A stretch of DNA of 64,000 nt from JBQTIY01 sp052387675 (GTDB lineage: Bacteria; Planctomycetota; B15-G4), in assembly GCA_052387675.1 (NCBI GenBank), contig JBQTIY010000009.1, positions 186,001 to 250,000 of the forward strand. Reading direction: 5' to 3'. Below, one piece after another: positions 9,226 to 17,548 of this stretch; the first letter of the stretch is position 1; each line of letters opens with the position of its first letter. The notes beneath the pieces are model-generated. The model made no database searches. It was given only the letters and a program-made list of their open reading frames with translations, and was not told the origin of the DNA. A program made the translations under genes and the position numbers.

Positions 9226-9947
9226 CTTCCGCCGGAACAACGCTGCTGCATGTCACGCATTGGAAGGCTGGCTCGCAGTGGATCTACGCCATCCTGCGCG
9301 CCTGTGCCGGCGAGCGAGTGGTGACACCCCAGTTGGGCGTCGCGCATGTGCTGGGCGCCGCCTTGCAGCCTGGGCGCATCTATCCCACGGCCTATCTCAC
9401 CCGCCAGCAGTTCCTGCAGCTGGAGCGACCCGCCGGCACGCAGCATTTTCTCGTGTTCAGAGACCTGCGCGACACGCTGGTGTCGGGCTACTTCAGCATG
9501 CGCCACAGCCACCCTGAAATCAGTCCGCGGGTGACGAGCCTGCGTTCGCGACTCAGTGCCTGCGATCTGCCCGCGGGCTTGCGACTCCTCATGCAGGAAT
9601 GGCTGCCCCTGAGTGCCGCGGTGCAGCGTTCATGGCTGGCTGCCGCCGAGCCCTTCTTGCGTTACGAGGACTTGCTCTCGAACGACGTCGAACTGCTCGA
9701 GGCCACACTGTTGGATCGCTGTGGCCTCGACGTGCCACGTGAGCACCTGCGCCAAGCCGTCCTCGCCAACCGCTTCGAAGCACGCACCGGGCGTCGTCCC
9801 GGCGAGGAGCGTCTCGACGCGCACGAGCGACTGGGCGTGGCCGGCGATTGGCGCCGCCACTTCGACGCGGGTCTCAAGGCGGACTTCAACGAAAGCTTTG
9901 GGGACCTGCTCATCGCGTCGGGCTACGAAACCAGCCATGACTGGTGA
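9222..9947 (+). CDS. Sulfotransferase family protein
   Basis: A 241-residue PAPS-dependent sulfotransferase-like protein. The N-terminal THWKAGSQWI corresponds to the 5'-phosphosulfate-binding loop, and VFRDLRDTLVSGYFS to the 3'-phosphate-binding strand-helix containing the conserved Arg and Ser. The C-terminal GVAGDWRRHF resembles the GxxGxWK/R PAPS loop. GTG at 9222 shares bases with the wzt stop codon. Together with the next gene it probably adds sulfate to the exported glycan. PAPS synthesis genes are not in the window, and the acceptor sugar is unknown. Confidence 0.8.
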   Translation: MTSAGTTLLHVTHWKAGSQWIYAILRACAGERVVTPQLGVAHVLGAALQPGRIYPTAYLTRQQFLQLERPAGTQHFLVFRDLRDTLVSGYFSMRHSHPEISPRVTSLRSRLSACDLPAGLRLLMQEWLPLSAAVQRSWLAAAEPFLRYEDLLSNDVELLEATLLDRCGLDVPREHLRQAVLANRFEARTGRRPGEERLDAHERLGVAGDWRRHFDAGLKADFNESFGDLLIASGYETSHDW

Positions 9948-10752
9948 TCGGACGGCCTCCGCTGGACCCGCGCGCGCCGACGCGACACCGCCGAATCTGC
10001 GCTTGATCGTCGCGGAGTACCCCAAGTCGGGAGGCGTCTGGCTGGTGAGCCTGCTGGGTGACGCGCTGCACCTGCCGAAGCGCGACATCTACACCGACGA
10101 TTCCTGGGACCAGTACGACCTGACGAACCATCCCTGGTATGAGGGTGCATCCAGCCTCGGCCTGCCGCCGGCTTGCGTGATCAAGAGTCATGAGCTGCCC
10201 GGGTCGAAGCTGCACGAGTTTGCGCCACGCTCGCGCTCATCGCTGCAGGTGGAGCAACGTGAACTCCATCTGCTCCGTGACGGCCGCGACGTCATCGTCT
10301 CAAAGTACTTCTTCGAGACGGAGTTCTGCGCCCGGAATGGGCTGCCCTCAGCGCATGCGCGCCCCTTCGACGACTATGTGCTGAGTGAGGCGACCCGCTG
10401 GCGCGATTACGTCACGGCCTGGCTCGCGGCCGGGACCGACTTTGTGCGTTACGAAGATCTGCTGGCGGATCCAGCCGGCCGGCTGGCCACGCTCTGTGCG
10501 AGCCTTGCTCATCCGTTGAGCGAGGCGCGCATCGCGGCGGCCGTGGCCGGCAATACGCGCGCCCGGCTGCACGCTGCGCTCGGGCGCGTTTTCCAGCACA
10601 ACACCTTCGTGCGCCGCGGCGTGGCCGGCGACTGGAAGCGGCACTTCAGTTCACGACAGGCGGACAGTTTCTGGGAGTTGGCTGGCGGGCTGCTCGAGCG
10701 GCTGGGCTATCCGCGCGCAGGTCTGCAGGTCGATCCAGGTCCGGAGCGATGA
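9937..10752 (+). CDS. Sulfotransferase family protein
   Basis: A 271-residue sulfotransferase-like protein, distinct from its upstream neighbour. It has AEYPKSGGVWL (5'-phosphosulfate loop), HLLRDGRDVIVSKYF (3'-phosphate motif) and GVAGDWKRHF (GxxGxWK-like PAPS loop). The frame is open far upstream, but ATG at 9937 gives a normal N-terminus and an 11-nt overlap with the previous sulfotransferase gene. Two non-identical sulfotransferases in tandem suggest two different positions on the glycan are sulfated. That is an inference; no acceptor-specific motif can be read. Confidence 0.8.
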   Translation: MTGDRTASAGPARADATPPNLRLIVAEYPKSGGVWLVSLLGDALHLPKRDIYTDDSWDQYDLTNHPWYEGASSLGLPPACVIKSHELPGSKLHEFAPRSRSSLQVEQRELHLLRDGRDVIVSKYFFETEFCARNGLPSAHARPFDDYVLSEATRWRDYVTAWLAAGTDFVRYEDLLADPAGRLATLCASLAHPLSEARIAAAVAGNTRARLHAALGRVFQHNTFVRRGVAGDWKRHFSSRQADSFWELAGGLLERLGYPRAGLQVDPGPER

Positions 10753-11669
10753 CCAGTCTCTTCGTTTCCACTTTCACTCGGCTGCTGCGCGTGGAGCTCG
10801 ACTCAGCGTGGGCGCTGCGCGAAGTCAGTACTGTCCATGAGGGTGAGGGGATCTACTTTGGCCTGTCCAGCGCGGCCGACGGCTTGCTGGCCGTAGCGCG
10901 CAACGAGGATCCCTGGGGCGTGCCGGCGCGGCCCGACGTGCCGAGCAATCGCATCTTGCGGCTCTTGCCTGAGGGCCCGCCGCTGGCCGCGCTGGGCCGC
11001 GGCACCAACGTGCACCAGATCCGTCGCCACGCCGGACTGCTGTGGGTCACGACTGGCCCGGCCCCCGAGCTGCGCGCTTACCACCTGAGCGATGGACGCC
11101 TGGTGGGAGCCGTGCGGCTGTCCGATCTGGTGCCGCCGGATCTGCAGCACCCGGCCATCGCAGGCCACGAGGCGGACGCCTATCATTTCAACTCGCTGCA
11201 CTTTCGGGACGGCGCGCTCTTCGTCCTGGCACACAATTGGCATTTCGGTTCCTTTGCCCTTGAGTTGGCCTTGAGTGCCGGCGGCGCTGCGCACGGGCTG
11301 TTCGCGGAGCCGCGTCTGCAGGCCGTTCACCGTGGGTTGGGGCGCGCCAGTCACGACATCTTTCACGACGGCGAACAGTTGCTGGCGCTCTCCGGAGCTG
11401 AAGGCCGGCTGGTGGGCACGCGCGGTTTCTCGCTGCGCATCGGGACCGAGGCCGAGGCCTGGTTTCCGCGCGGGCTCGCCGTCGGCGCGGAGCGCTGGGT
11501 GATTGGCTGTGGCCAGCAGAGCGAGGACCGCGGCGCGCGTTGCAACGGCCCCACGCACCTAGTCGTGTATGACCCGCGGAGTGGGCGGCTGGACCCGCCG
11601 CTGGCTCTCGGTCACCACGGCAACACCTGCGCCCTACGCTTCGCGGGCTTCGACCGGACGGAAGGCTGA
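10749..11669 (+). CDS. Propeller-like protein of unknown function
   Basis: A 306-residue protein without a signal peptide. It contains repeated beta-rich segments with aromatic-His clusters (NVHQIRRHAGLLWV, YHFNSLHFRDGALFVLAHNWH, SHDIFHDGEQLLAL, FPRGLAVGAERWVIG), which suggests a beta-propeller. The FPRGLA stretch recalls the PGFTRGL motif of DUF4915/TIGR03032 proteins, and the product of the last gene of this cluster belongs to that group. It starts with an ATGA overlap behind the second sulfotransferase, so it probably acts in the same glycan pathway. Catalytic function is not recognisable. It is the last gene before an internal promoter-like site. Confidence 0.6.
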   Translation: MTSLFVSTFTRLLRVELDSAWALREVSTVHEGEGIYFGLSSAADGLLAVARNEDPWGVPARPDVPSNRILRLLPEGPPLAALGRGTNVHQIRRHAGLLWVTTGPAPELRAYHLSDGRLVGAVRLSDLVPPDLQHPAIAGHEADAYHFNSLHFRDGALFVLAHNWHFGSFALELALSAGGAAHGLFAEPRLQAVHRGLGRASHDIFHDGEQLLALSGAEGRLVGTRGFSLRIGTEAEAWFPRGLAVGAERWVIGCGQQSEDRGARCNGPTHLVVYDPRSGRLDPPLALGHHGNTCALRFAGFDRTEG

Positions 11670-11672
11670 TGG

Positions 11673-11678
11673 TAGGAT
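11673..11678 (+). promoter_or_regulatory. Candidate -10 element before the transketolase genes
   Basis: TAGGAT begins 3 nt after the stop of the propeller-like gene and lies 8 nt before a GTG that opens a 17-codon frame overlapping tktN. The same hexamer precedes ruvC and two secreted-protein genes in this window. Confidence 0.45.
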
Positions 11679-11686
11679 TCACGAGC

Positions 11687-11740
11687 GTGATGTGTGTTGC
11701 CGAAGCTGATCGGAACCCGAAGGAAGGCGTCGCGGAATGA
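11687..11740 (+). CDS. Putative leader peptide upstream of transketolase
   Basis: A 17-codon open frame (GTG ATG TGT..., peptide MMCVAEADRNPKEGVAE) fills the only sizeable gap in the polysaccharide operon. It starts 8 nt after a TAGGAT hexamer, and its TGA overlaps the ATG of the transketolase gene (ATGA). Its translation could start on a leaderless mRNA and feed ribosomes into the downstream gene. A GAAGGAAGG purine run inside the frame could also be the ribosome site for transketolase. Codon bias cannot be judged at this length, so it may be only a leader sequence without a functional peptide. Confidence 0.35.
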   Translation: MMCVAEADRNPKEGVAE

Positions 11741-12654
11741 GCACTTCCGAGGCCGACGCCAGGCAGCCCTTGCGCCGCGGTCTGCATCCGGGCGGAGCCA
11801 TGGCGCCGTCCATCGAGACGGCTGCGGCGACCCTGCCCCGTTGCCTTGAACTGGCCAGCACACTGCGCCGCTGGATCATCGAGCAGTCGCTCGACTCGCG
11901 CGTTGGGCACATCGGCTCGGCGCTGTCCATTGCCGACATCATGGCCGTGCTTTGGGAAGGTGTGCTGCGCGACGCAGGGACGACGGCGCCGCACCGGGAT
12001 CGCTTTGTGCTTGGCAAGGGACACGCCGCCCTGGCGCTCTATGGAGTCCTGCGCTGGAAGGGCCTGCTGAGCGAGGAGGTCTTCCGCACCTACTGCGCGG
12101 ACAACTCCTTGCTTGGCGTGCACCCGGAGCATGCTCTGCCGGGTGTGGATCTCTCGACCGGATCACTCGGGCAGGGCTTGTCGGTTGCGTGTGGACTCGC
12201 GCTGGGTCTGCGCCTGCGCAATTCTCCGGGCCGAGTGCACGCTCTGCTCTCGGATGCCGAGTGCAACGAAGGACAAGTCTGGGAGGCGGCGGCCTTCGCC
12301 GGTCACCACCGCCTCGACAACCTGACCGTCGTCGTCGACCTCAACGGCCTGCAAGCGCTGGGTCACACGCGAGACGTGCTCAACCAAACGCGACTCGCTC
12401 AAGTGTGGGCCTCCTTCCACTGGGAGACCGTGGAAGTCGACGGGCATTCTTGCGACGCGCTGCTCTCGGCCTATCGGCGGCCACAGGCCGGCCAGCCGCG
12501 CGTCCTCATCGCGCGCACGGTGCTCGGCAAGGGTGTCTCCTTCATGGAGGACCGCCTCGAGTGGCACTACCGCAACCTGACGCCGGAGACGGCCCGCGCG
12601 GCGCTCGATGAATTGAGCGGTGCCGCGCACAACGGCAGGGGCCGCAGCGGATGA
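11737..12654 (+). CDS. Transketolase, N-terminal (ThDP-binding) subunit
   Basis: A 305-residue protein equivalent to the first half of transketolase. HIGSALSIADIMAVLW, KGHAALALYGVL and the DLSTGSLGQGLSVACGLALG stretch are classical. The thiamine-diphosphate/Mg2+ motif reads SDAECNEGQVWEAA, then VVDLNG, so the usual GDGE is SDAE here. It is partnered by the C-terminal subunit gene with an ATGA overlap. Split transketolases occur in sugar and polysaccharide clusters as well as in central metabolism; the position between sulfotransferase and glycosyltransferase genes suggests it supplies or builds a special sugar. It could equally be ordinary pentose-phosphate transketolase. Confidence 0.85.
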   Translation: MSTSEADARQPLRRGLHPGGAMAPSIETAAATLPRCLELASTLRRWIIEQSLDSRVGHIGSALSIADIMAVLWEGVLRDAGTTAPHRDRFVLGKGHAALALYGVLRWKGLLSEEVFRTYCADNSLLGVHPEHALPGVDLSTGSLGQGLSVACGLALGLRLRNSPGRVHALLSDAECNEGQVWEAAAFAGHHRLDNLTVVVDLNGLQALGHTRDVLNQTRLAQVWASFHWETVEVDGHSCDALLSAYRRPQAGQPRVLIARTVLGKGVSFMEDRLEWHYRNLTPETARAALDELSGAAHNGRGRSG

Positions 12655-13577
12655 GAACCGCACTCATCGAGACACTCTGTGAGCTGGCTGCTGAGGACGA
12701 GCGGATCATGCTGCTCACCGCCGACTTGGGCTGGTCCGTGGTCGAACCGTTTCGGGAGCGTTTTCCCCGGCGCTTCCTGAACGTGGGGGTCGCGGAGGCC
12801 AACATGATGGGAGTGGCCACAGGCCTGGCCCAGCTTGGATACGTGCCCTTCGTCTACTCGATTGCGACCTTCGCCTCGATGCGCGGATACGAGCAACTGC
12901 GCGACGGGCCCATCTTGCATCAGCTTCCGGTGCGAGTGATCGGTATCGGCGGCGGCTTCGCCTACGGACATGCCGGGCCGACGCATCACGCACTCGAAGA
13001 TCTGTGCATCGGCCGGGCACAACCGGGTCTCACGGTGCTGGCACCGGCCGACCCGGCTCAGACGCGCACCATCTTGCGCGAGACCGCGTCGTTGCCTGGC
13101 CCGGCGTACTTCCGCATCGGCAAGGGCGGCAATGCCGAGGTGCCCGGGCTGCAGGGCCGCTTCGCGCTGAATCGCCCCGAGCTCGTGCGCGAGGGCGAGG
13201 ACGTGCTCTTCCTCACCGTGGGTTCGATCGCGCACGAGGCTCTGGACGCGGCGAAGCTGCTGGCGGCCAGCGGCCATTCGGCTGCGGTGGCTGTCCTGGC
13301 GCACCTCCCGCACCAGTCCTCGGCAGCTCTGGCCGAATTGCTGGCCGACTATGCGCTGGTGGTCTCGGTGGAGGAAGGCTTCGCAGCCGGCGGGCTGGGC
13401 TCGCTGACAGCGGAGACCATTGCCGAGAACGGACTCTCCTGCCGACTCGCCATCCGAGCCGTGCGCCGCAACTTCGCCGGCGCTTCGGGCAGCGAACGCT
13501 GGATGCGCGCGCAGCACGGGCTCGATGCCGCCTCTCTGGTGGCTGCCGTCGAGCAGTTGGCTAACGCCAAGGCGTGA
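12651..13577 (+). CDS. Transketolase, C-terminal subunit
   Basis: A 308-residue protein equivalent to the pyrimidine-binding and C-terminal domains of transketolase. It has LTADLGWS at the start, NVGVAEANMMGVATGLA with the catalytic Glu of the Pyr domain, GGGFAYGHAGPTHHALEDL, and a transketolase C-terminal fold with VEEGFAAGGLGS. It should assemble with the N-terminal subunit into one active transketolase. The start overlaps the upstream stop (ATGA), and its own stop overlaps the next glycosyltransferase (GTGA), consistent with a single transcript. Confidence 0.87.
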   Translation: MRTALIETLCELAAEDERIMLLTADLGWSVVEPFRERFPRRFLNVGVAEANMMGVATGLAQLGYVPFVYSIATFASMRGYEQLRDGPILHQLPVRVIGIGGGFAYGHAGPTHHALEDLCIGRAQPGLTVLAPADPAQTRTILRETASLPGPAYFRIGKGGNAEVPGLQGRFALNRPELVREGEDVLFLTVGSIAHEALDAAKLLAASGHSAAVAVLAHLPHQSSAALAELLADYALVVSVEEGFAAGGLGSLTAETIAENGLSCRLAIRAVRRNFAGASGSERWMRAQHGLDAASLVAAVEQLANAKA

Positions 13578-14290
13578 GCACGTCCGACGGCGTCGCGCTG
13601 CTGTCGGTGGTCCTGCCCTGTCGAAATCAAGCCGACCACATCGCAGCCGTGCTGGAGCGCTACCGCGCTCCGCTGGAAGGCCGCGGGCGTCCTTACGAAC
13701 TCGTCGTGGTGCCGAATGCGTGTACGGACCGCACTGCGGACGTTGTGCGTGCGCTGGCCCAGCGCTGGGAGGCCGTGCGAGTCATCGAGAGCCAACGCGG
13801 GGGCTGGGGGCTTGCCGTGAAACTCGGCTTGGCGGCTGCTCGCGGCACGACGCTCTGCTACACCAACTCGGCTCGCACGGATCCGCTGCAGCTTGTGCGA
13901 CTGCTGGAAACCTACGAGTCCCGGCAGCCGTGCCTGGCCAAGGTGCGGCGTGTGCGCCGCGGAGTCCTTGCGCGTGAACTCGGTTCGTGGCTCTACAACC
14001 TCGAGGGACGGACGCTGCTCGGAATCGGCGCGCGCGACGTGAACGGCACTCCCAAGATCCTCTCGCGGGATGTCTGGCAACGGGTCCAACTCACGGAGGA
14101 GGGGGATCTCATCGACATGGAACTGCTGGCCAAGGTCTCGCGGCTCGGGCTGCCCGTCGTTGAACTGGAAGTGGAGGGCTTTACGCGGCACGGTGGCCGC
14201 TCCAGCACGAATCTGCGAAGTGCCTTGAACATGTACCTGGGTGCGCTGCGGTTGCGTCGCCAGCTCAAGAACTTCACGGCGGCCGCATGA
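13574..14290 (+). CDS. GT2 family glycosyltransferase
   Basis: A 238-residue GT-A fold transferase. It has SVVLPCRNQADHI at the N-terminus, ELVVVPNACTDRT, RGGWGLAVKLGL and the YTNSARTD segment replacing the common DADL. The C-terminus carries VNGTPKILSRDVW and EGDLIDMELLAK, typical of dolichyl-phosphate-sugar-synthase-like GT2 enzymes. That resemblance suggests transfer to a polyprenyl phosphate or to a nascent glycan. GTG start overlapping the transketolase stop. No transmembrane segment is evident. Confidence 0.8.
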   Translation: MSTSDGVALLSVVLPCRNQADHIAAVLERYRAPLEGRGRPYELVVVPNACTDRTADVVRALAQRWEAVRVIESQRGGWGLAVKLGLAAARGTTLCYTNSARTDPLQLVRLLETYESRQPCLAKVRRVRRGVLARELGSWLYNLEGRTLLGIGARDVNGTPKILSRDVWQRVQLTEEGDLIDMELLAKVSRLGLPVVELEVEGFTRHGGRSSTNLRSALNMYLGALRLRRQLKNFTAAA

Positions 14291-15540
14291 GGGCGCCGTC
14301 CACCAGGCCGCGTCCGCCCGGCGCCCGCTTCGCAGACGAAGCGCTTTGGGCGCATCATCATGCCGAGTGGCGTGATCCGACCGAGGTCGTTGTGCAGTGG
14401 TCTGCGCCGGCGCAGACGGATGCGCGCCTGCTCTCGTGGCGTGTGAGCGGAGACTTTTGGGGCGCCCTGGCGAATGCCGGCGGAACACTCGTCGTCACGC
14501 GCGAGTACGAGCACCTCGTGATGGCGCTGGCCGTGCGGCAGGGCCGGCCCAGAGTCTCGTGGATGCCGCTGCCGCACCCGAGCGGTGTGGCCGTGGATCA
14601 GCGGGGCGCTCGGTTCACAGTGGCCAGTACCCGCAATCCCAACCAGCTTTTCGAATTGCGCCCGTGCCGGAGCTGGATGGCGCGATCAGGTGAGCGAGCC
14701 GTGCCCGCTGCACTCCAGGGCGTGCTCCTGCCGGCGCGCAGCGTGACTCTGCCGGGCTGTCTCTACCTCCACGACCTGGCCTATTTGGACGGGGCTCTGC
14801 ACGGCAATGCCGTGGCGATGAACGCCGTCGTGCGCATCGCAGCCGACGGATCCGTCAAACCGGTCTGGTGGCCGAGATCCATCGAGGCGCTCGGTGCGCG
14901 CGGCTTCCTGCGCAACTCTCTGCAGCTCAACTCCATCGGCGGCGGCCCCGGTGTGCGCGATGCTTACTTTTCCGCATCCGCTGCCAAGCCCTCGGCGCGC
15001 CGGCCGGGCCACTTGAACTTTCCCGTGGACGGACGCGGCGTGATCTTCTCCGGTCGCACGCGCCGCGTCGTGGCCGAGGGCCTCACGCGCCCGCACTCCG
15101 TGCGCCGGCTTGGCCGCGAGCTCTTCGTGGACAACAGCGGCTACGGAGAACTCTGCCGCATCGACGAGTCTCGCGGCCGCTGCGAGCCCGTGCTGCGTCT
15201 GCCGGGCTGGACGCGTGGCCTCTGCGGCACGGCGCGCGTGGCCTTTGTCGGCACGAGCCGCGTCATCCCGCGCTTTCGGCACTACGCGCCAGGCCTGCAA
15301 GTGCGCGACAGCCTTTGCGGTGTGCATGCCGTGGACCTGCGCAGCGGCGAGGTGCTGGGCAGTCTGCAATGGCCTTCCGGCAATCAGATCTTTGCCCTGG
15401 ACCTGTTGGGAACGAGCTTTGACACACCCGGCTTTCCGCTCGAAGTGGGCGCGCGCGGTGCAGCCGATCTGGCGCGGCGCATTTACTTCCTCGGGCGGCC
15501 GGGTCCTAGCCCTCGACGGGCAGGATCTGCAGCGTTCTGA
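14287..15540 (+). CDS. DUF4915/TIGR03032-type beta-propeller protein
   Basis: A 417-residue protein. From about residue 270 it carries the recognisable TIGR03032 block: LFVDNSGYGELCRID, LRLPGWTRGLCGTARVAFVG, CGVHAVDLRSGEVLGSLQWP and NQIFALDLLG. The N-terminal part contains PSGVAVD and LHDLAYLDGALHGNAV, compatible with additional propeller blades. The biochemical role of this family is unknown to me; members occur near glycan-modifying genes. ATGA overlap with the upstream GT2. It is the last gene of the plus-strand polysaccharide operon and overlaps the convergent membrane transferase gene by 35 nt. Confidence 0.7.
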   Translation: MRAPSTRPRPPGARFADEALWAHHHAEWRDPTEVVVQWSAPAQTDARLLSWRVSGDFWGALANAGGTLVVTREYEHLVMALAVRQGRPRVSWMPLPHPSGVAVDQRGARFTVASTRNPNQLFELRPCRSWMARSGERAVPAALQGVLLPARSVTLPGCLYLHDLAYLDGALHGNAVAMNAVVRIAADGSVKPVWWPRSIEALGARGFLRNSLQLNSIGGGPGVRDAYFSASAAKPSARRPGHLNFPVDGRGVIFSGRTRRVVAEGLTRPHSVRRLGRELFVDNSGYGELCRIDESRGRCEPVLRLPGWTRGLCGTARVAFVGTSRVIPRFRHYAPGLQVRDSLCGVHAVDLRSGEVLGSLQWPSGNQIFALDLLGTSFDTPGFPLEVGARGAADLARRIYFLGRPGPSPRRAGSAAF

Positions 15541-17548
15541 AGAGCACGGCCGCCTGGCGCACGCCCTCTTCCCAGCGTGTGTAGTGGAACTGCAGTTCAT
15601 GCGGCCCCGGTGACAGGTCCAGCGTGAACTCCAGAGCATCGAAGCGGCTGGGCGCTTCGAAGCGATGGCGTCGCACCTCGCGCCCGTCGAGTGTGATCAG
15701 CAGTTCCTGCTCGGACAGATCGGACTTGCAGTCCAGCACGATGCGCCGTCTGGCCGGCGTGGACGTGGAGAGGTCGAAGCGCGTGGCCGGGCCCACTCCC
15801 CAGCGCACGAGCGGCAATCCCCACTGCGGGTAGGGGCCCTCAAGTTCCCAGAGTCCGCTGACACCGCGCAGTCCTGCGAAGGGCTGCAGGCGTTCGAAAA
15901 TGAGCAGCGCCTTGTCGTTGCCAGTCGGCACTCTCAGCGGCGGCAGGAAGGCGCCGTCCGCACGCACGATCGCCAGAGTCTGCGCCTGAAGGTCGGTGCT
16001 GACGAGACCCGGCGCCGCTTCGGTTTGACCCGGCTCTCCGGCGATCACGATGTCGGCGCGGCGAATGCTGTCCTTGAACACCCCGAGGTCGTGGGTGAAG
16101 GGCGCGTTGTGGAAAGTGAAACCATCGAGGCGATCAACGCGCGCCAGCCAGCGCAGCACATCGGCGTTGACCGAGCCGATGGACGTGAGGAAGACCGTGG
16201 TGCCTGGCCTGCCGCGCATGGCACTGAGCTCGGCGTAAACCTCGTTGACTACACGGCGCGTCGTGGCGGTGCGCTCGGTTCCGGCGGCATCCCAGCGCGG
16301 GGGCCAGCGAAACTCGAGCCCGCCCCAGAGCAGCAGCCCGCCGAGGAGCCAGGCCAGCCAGCGTGGTTCGCGAGCAGGCGTGACGGCTGCCGGTGAGCGC
16401 ACGATCCAGCTCAGTGCCAGCAGAGCGCTGAAGATCAGCAGCCACTGCATCGTGACACCGAAGAACTGCTGCTTCACAGGATTGAGCACGGGCACGGCCA
16501 GCGACACGGCCATGGCGACCAGCAAAGCTCCTATGCGGGCCAGGGCCGAACGATCACGGCGCAGCGCGAGGCCGACGGTGGCGCCCGCGAGCAGGAGCCC
16601 GAGCGGCAACAAATGTCCGCCGAGCATGACCTGGCCGCCGTAGCCGTCGAGGTAGTAGCGCACCTGCGTCAGCGGTCCGCCGGCCAGGTCGGCGATGGGT
16701 TTGGCGTCGGCGAACTGTGAGTCCCGGATGTACTCCCAGTAGCGCTGACCGCGGAGCACGGCCTGAGGCAACGCCGGCAGGCAGGCCGCGAGCAAAAAGT
16801 AGATCGCGTGGCGCCAGGGGTGGCTGGCGGGCGCAGCGGCTGAGGCCCGCGTCGCGTCTGACCTTCGTCCAAGCAGCAGCGAGAGCACCAGCGTCACGCC
16901 GAGCAAAGCCAGAGTCAGCGGAAAGATTGAGGGCTTGATGAGCAGGGCGGCGGCGAAGCAGAGTCCGGCCACGATGGCTTGACGCGCACTGGAGCGAGCC
17001 AGCGGGGACTGGATCGCTAAGACGACTCCCAGCGCAGAGAACAGTCCGCAGGCCACGTCGGGCCGAAACTCGACCACCAGTTCGCCGGCAATCGGCACGC
17101 TCAGCACGAAGGCTGCCAGGCAGATTCGCACGCTGGCAGAGGCCTCCGGCCAGAGCCTGCGGAGTGCGAGCAGCAAGAACAGGATCAGCAGGCCGTTGGC
17201 GGCGTAGGGCGCCCATTCGCGTGGCCCCGCGACCGCGAAGGCGCCCATCGCGAGATAGGTGGAGAAAGGCGAGTGCGGCGGGTCCGCCGTGTGCATTGCG
17301 ATCAGGCCGCGCAGTCCGTCGTTGTGCAGTCGGTCGAGTCGCTCCAGGCCGTCGAGAAAGTAGGTGACGTCGTCGTAGGAGGGCGGCAGCAGCAGGCGCC
17401 CGTGCTTCATCGAGTGCTGCACCATCACCAGCGTGAACAAGGCTGCGGCGACTGCGCAGACGATCCAGCCCAAGGCTCGGCCTCGTCGCGAACAACTGCC
17501 CGGTGCGGAGTCCGCAGCGCCGAGTGAGCCGTCAGTTGCTCTGGACAT
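15506..17548 (-). CDS. GT39/ArnT-like membrane glycosyltransferase with C-terminal soluble domain
   Basis: A 680-residue integral membrane protein. An N-terminal membrane segment is followed by the PPSYDDVTYFLDGLERL loop, whose Asp-Asp pair matches the catalytic acidic motif of GT-C (GT39/GT83) enzymes using polyprenyl-phosphate sugars. About ten further hydrophobic segments extend to residue ~430. The final ~250 residues are hydrophilic and beta-rich, ending in a segment resembling a small carbohydrate-binding or Ig-like module (LELEGPYPQWGLP to the end). Its start overlaps the SDR gene by 17 nt, giving the order sulfotransferase-SDR-GT39. It probably decorates a glycan or protein on the outer face of the cytoplasmic membrane. 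Confidence 0.75.
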   Translation of the reverse strand: MSRATDGSLGAADSAPGSCSRRGRALGWIVCAVAAALFTLVMVQHSMKHGRLLLPPSYDDVTYFLDGLERLDRLHNDGLRGLIAMHTADPPHSPFSTYLAMGAFAVAGPREWAPYAANGLLILFLLLALRRLWPEASASVRICLAAFVLSVPIAGELVVEFRPDVACGLFSALGVVLAIQSPLARSSARQAIVAGLCFAAALLIKPSIFPLTLALLGVTLVLSLLLGRRSDATRASAAAPASHPWRHAIYFLLAACLPALPQAVLRGQRYWEYIRDSQFADAKPIADLAGGPLTQVRYYLDGYGGQVMLGGHLLPLGLLLAGATVGLALRRDRSALARIGALLVAMAVSLAVPVLNPVKQQFFGVTMQWLLIFSALLALSWIVRSPAAVTPAREPRWLAWLLGGLLLWGGLEFRWPPRWDAAGTERTATTRRVVNEVYAELSAMRGRPGTTVFLTSIGSVNADVLRWLARVDRLDGFTFHNAPFTHDLGVFKDSIRRADIVIAGEPGQTEAAPGLVSTDLQAQTLAIVRADGAFLPPLRVPTGNDKALLIFERLQPFAGLRGVSGLWELEGPYPQWGLPLVRWGVGPATRFDLSTSTPARRRIVLDCKSDLSEQELLITLDGREVRRHRFEAPSRFDALEFTLDLSPGPHELQFHYTRWEEGVRQAAVLFRTLQILPVEG

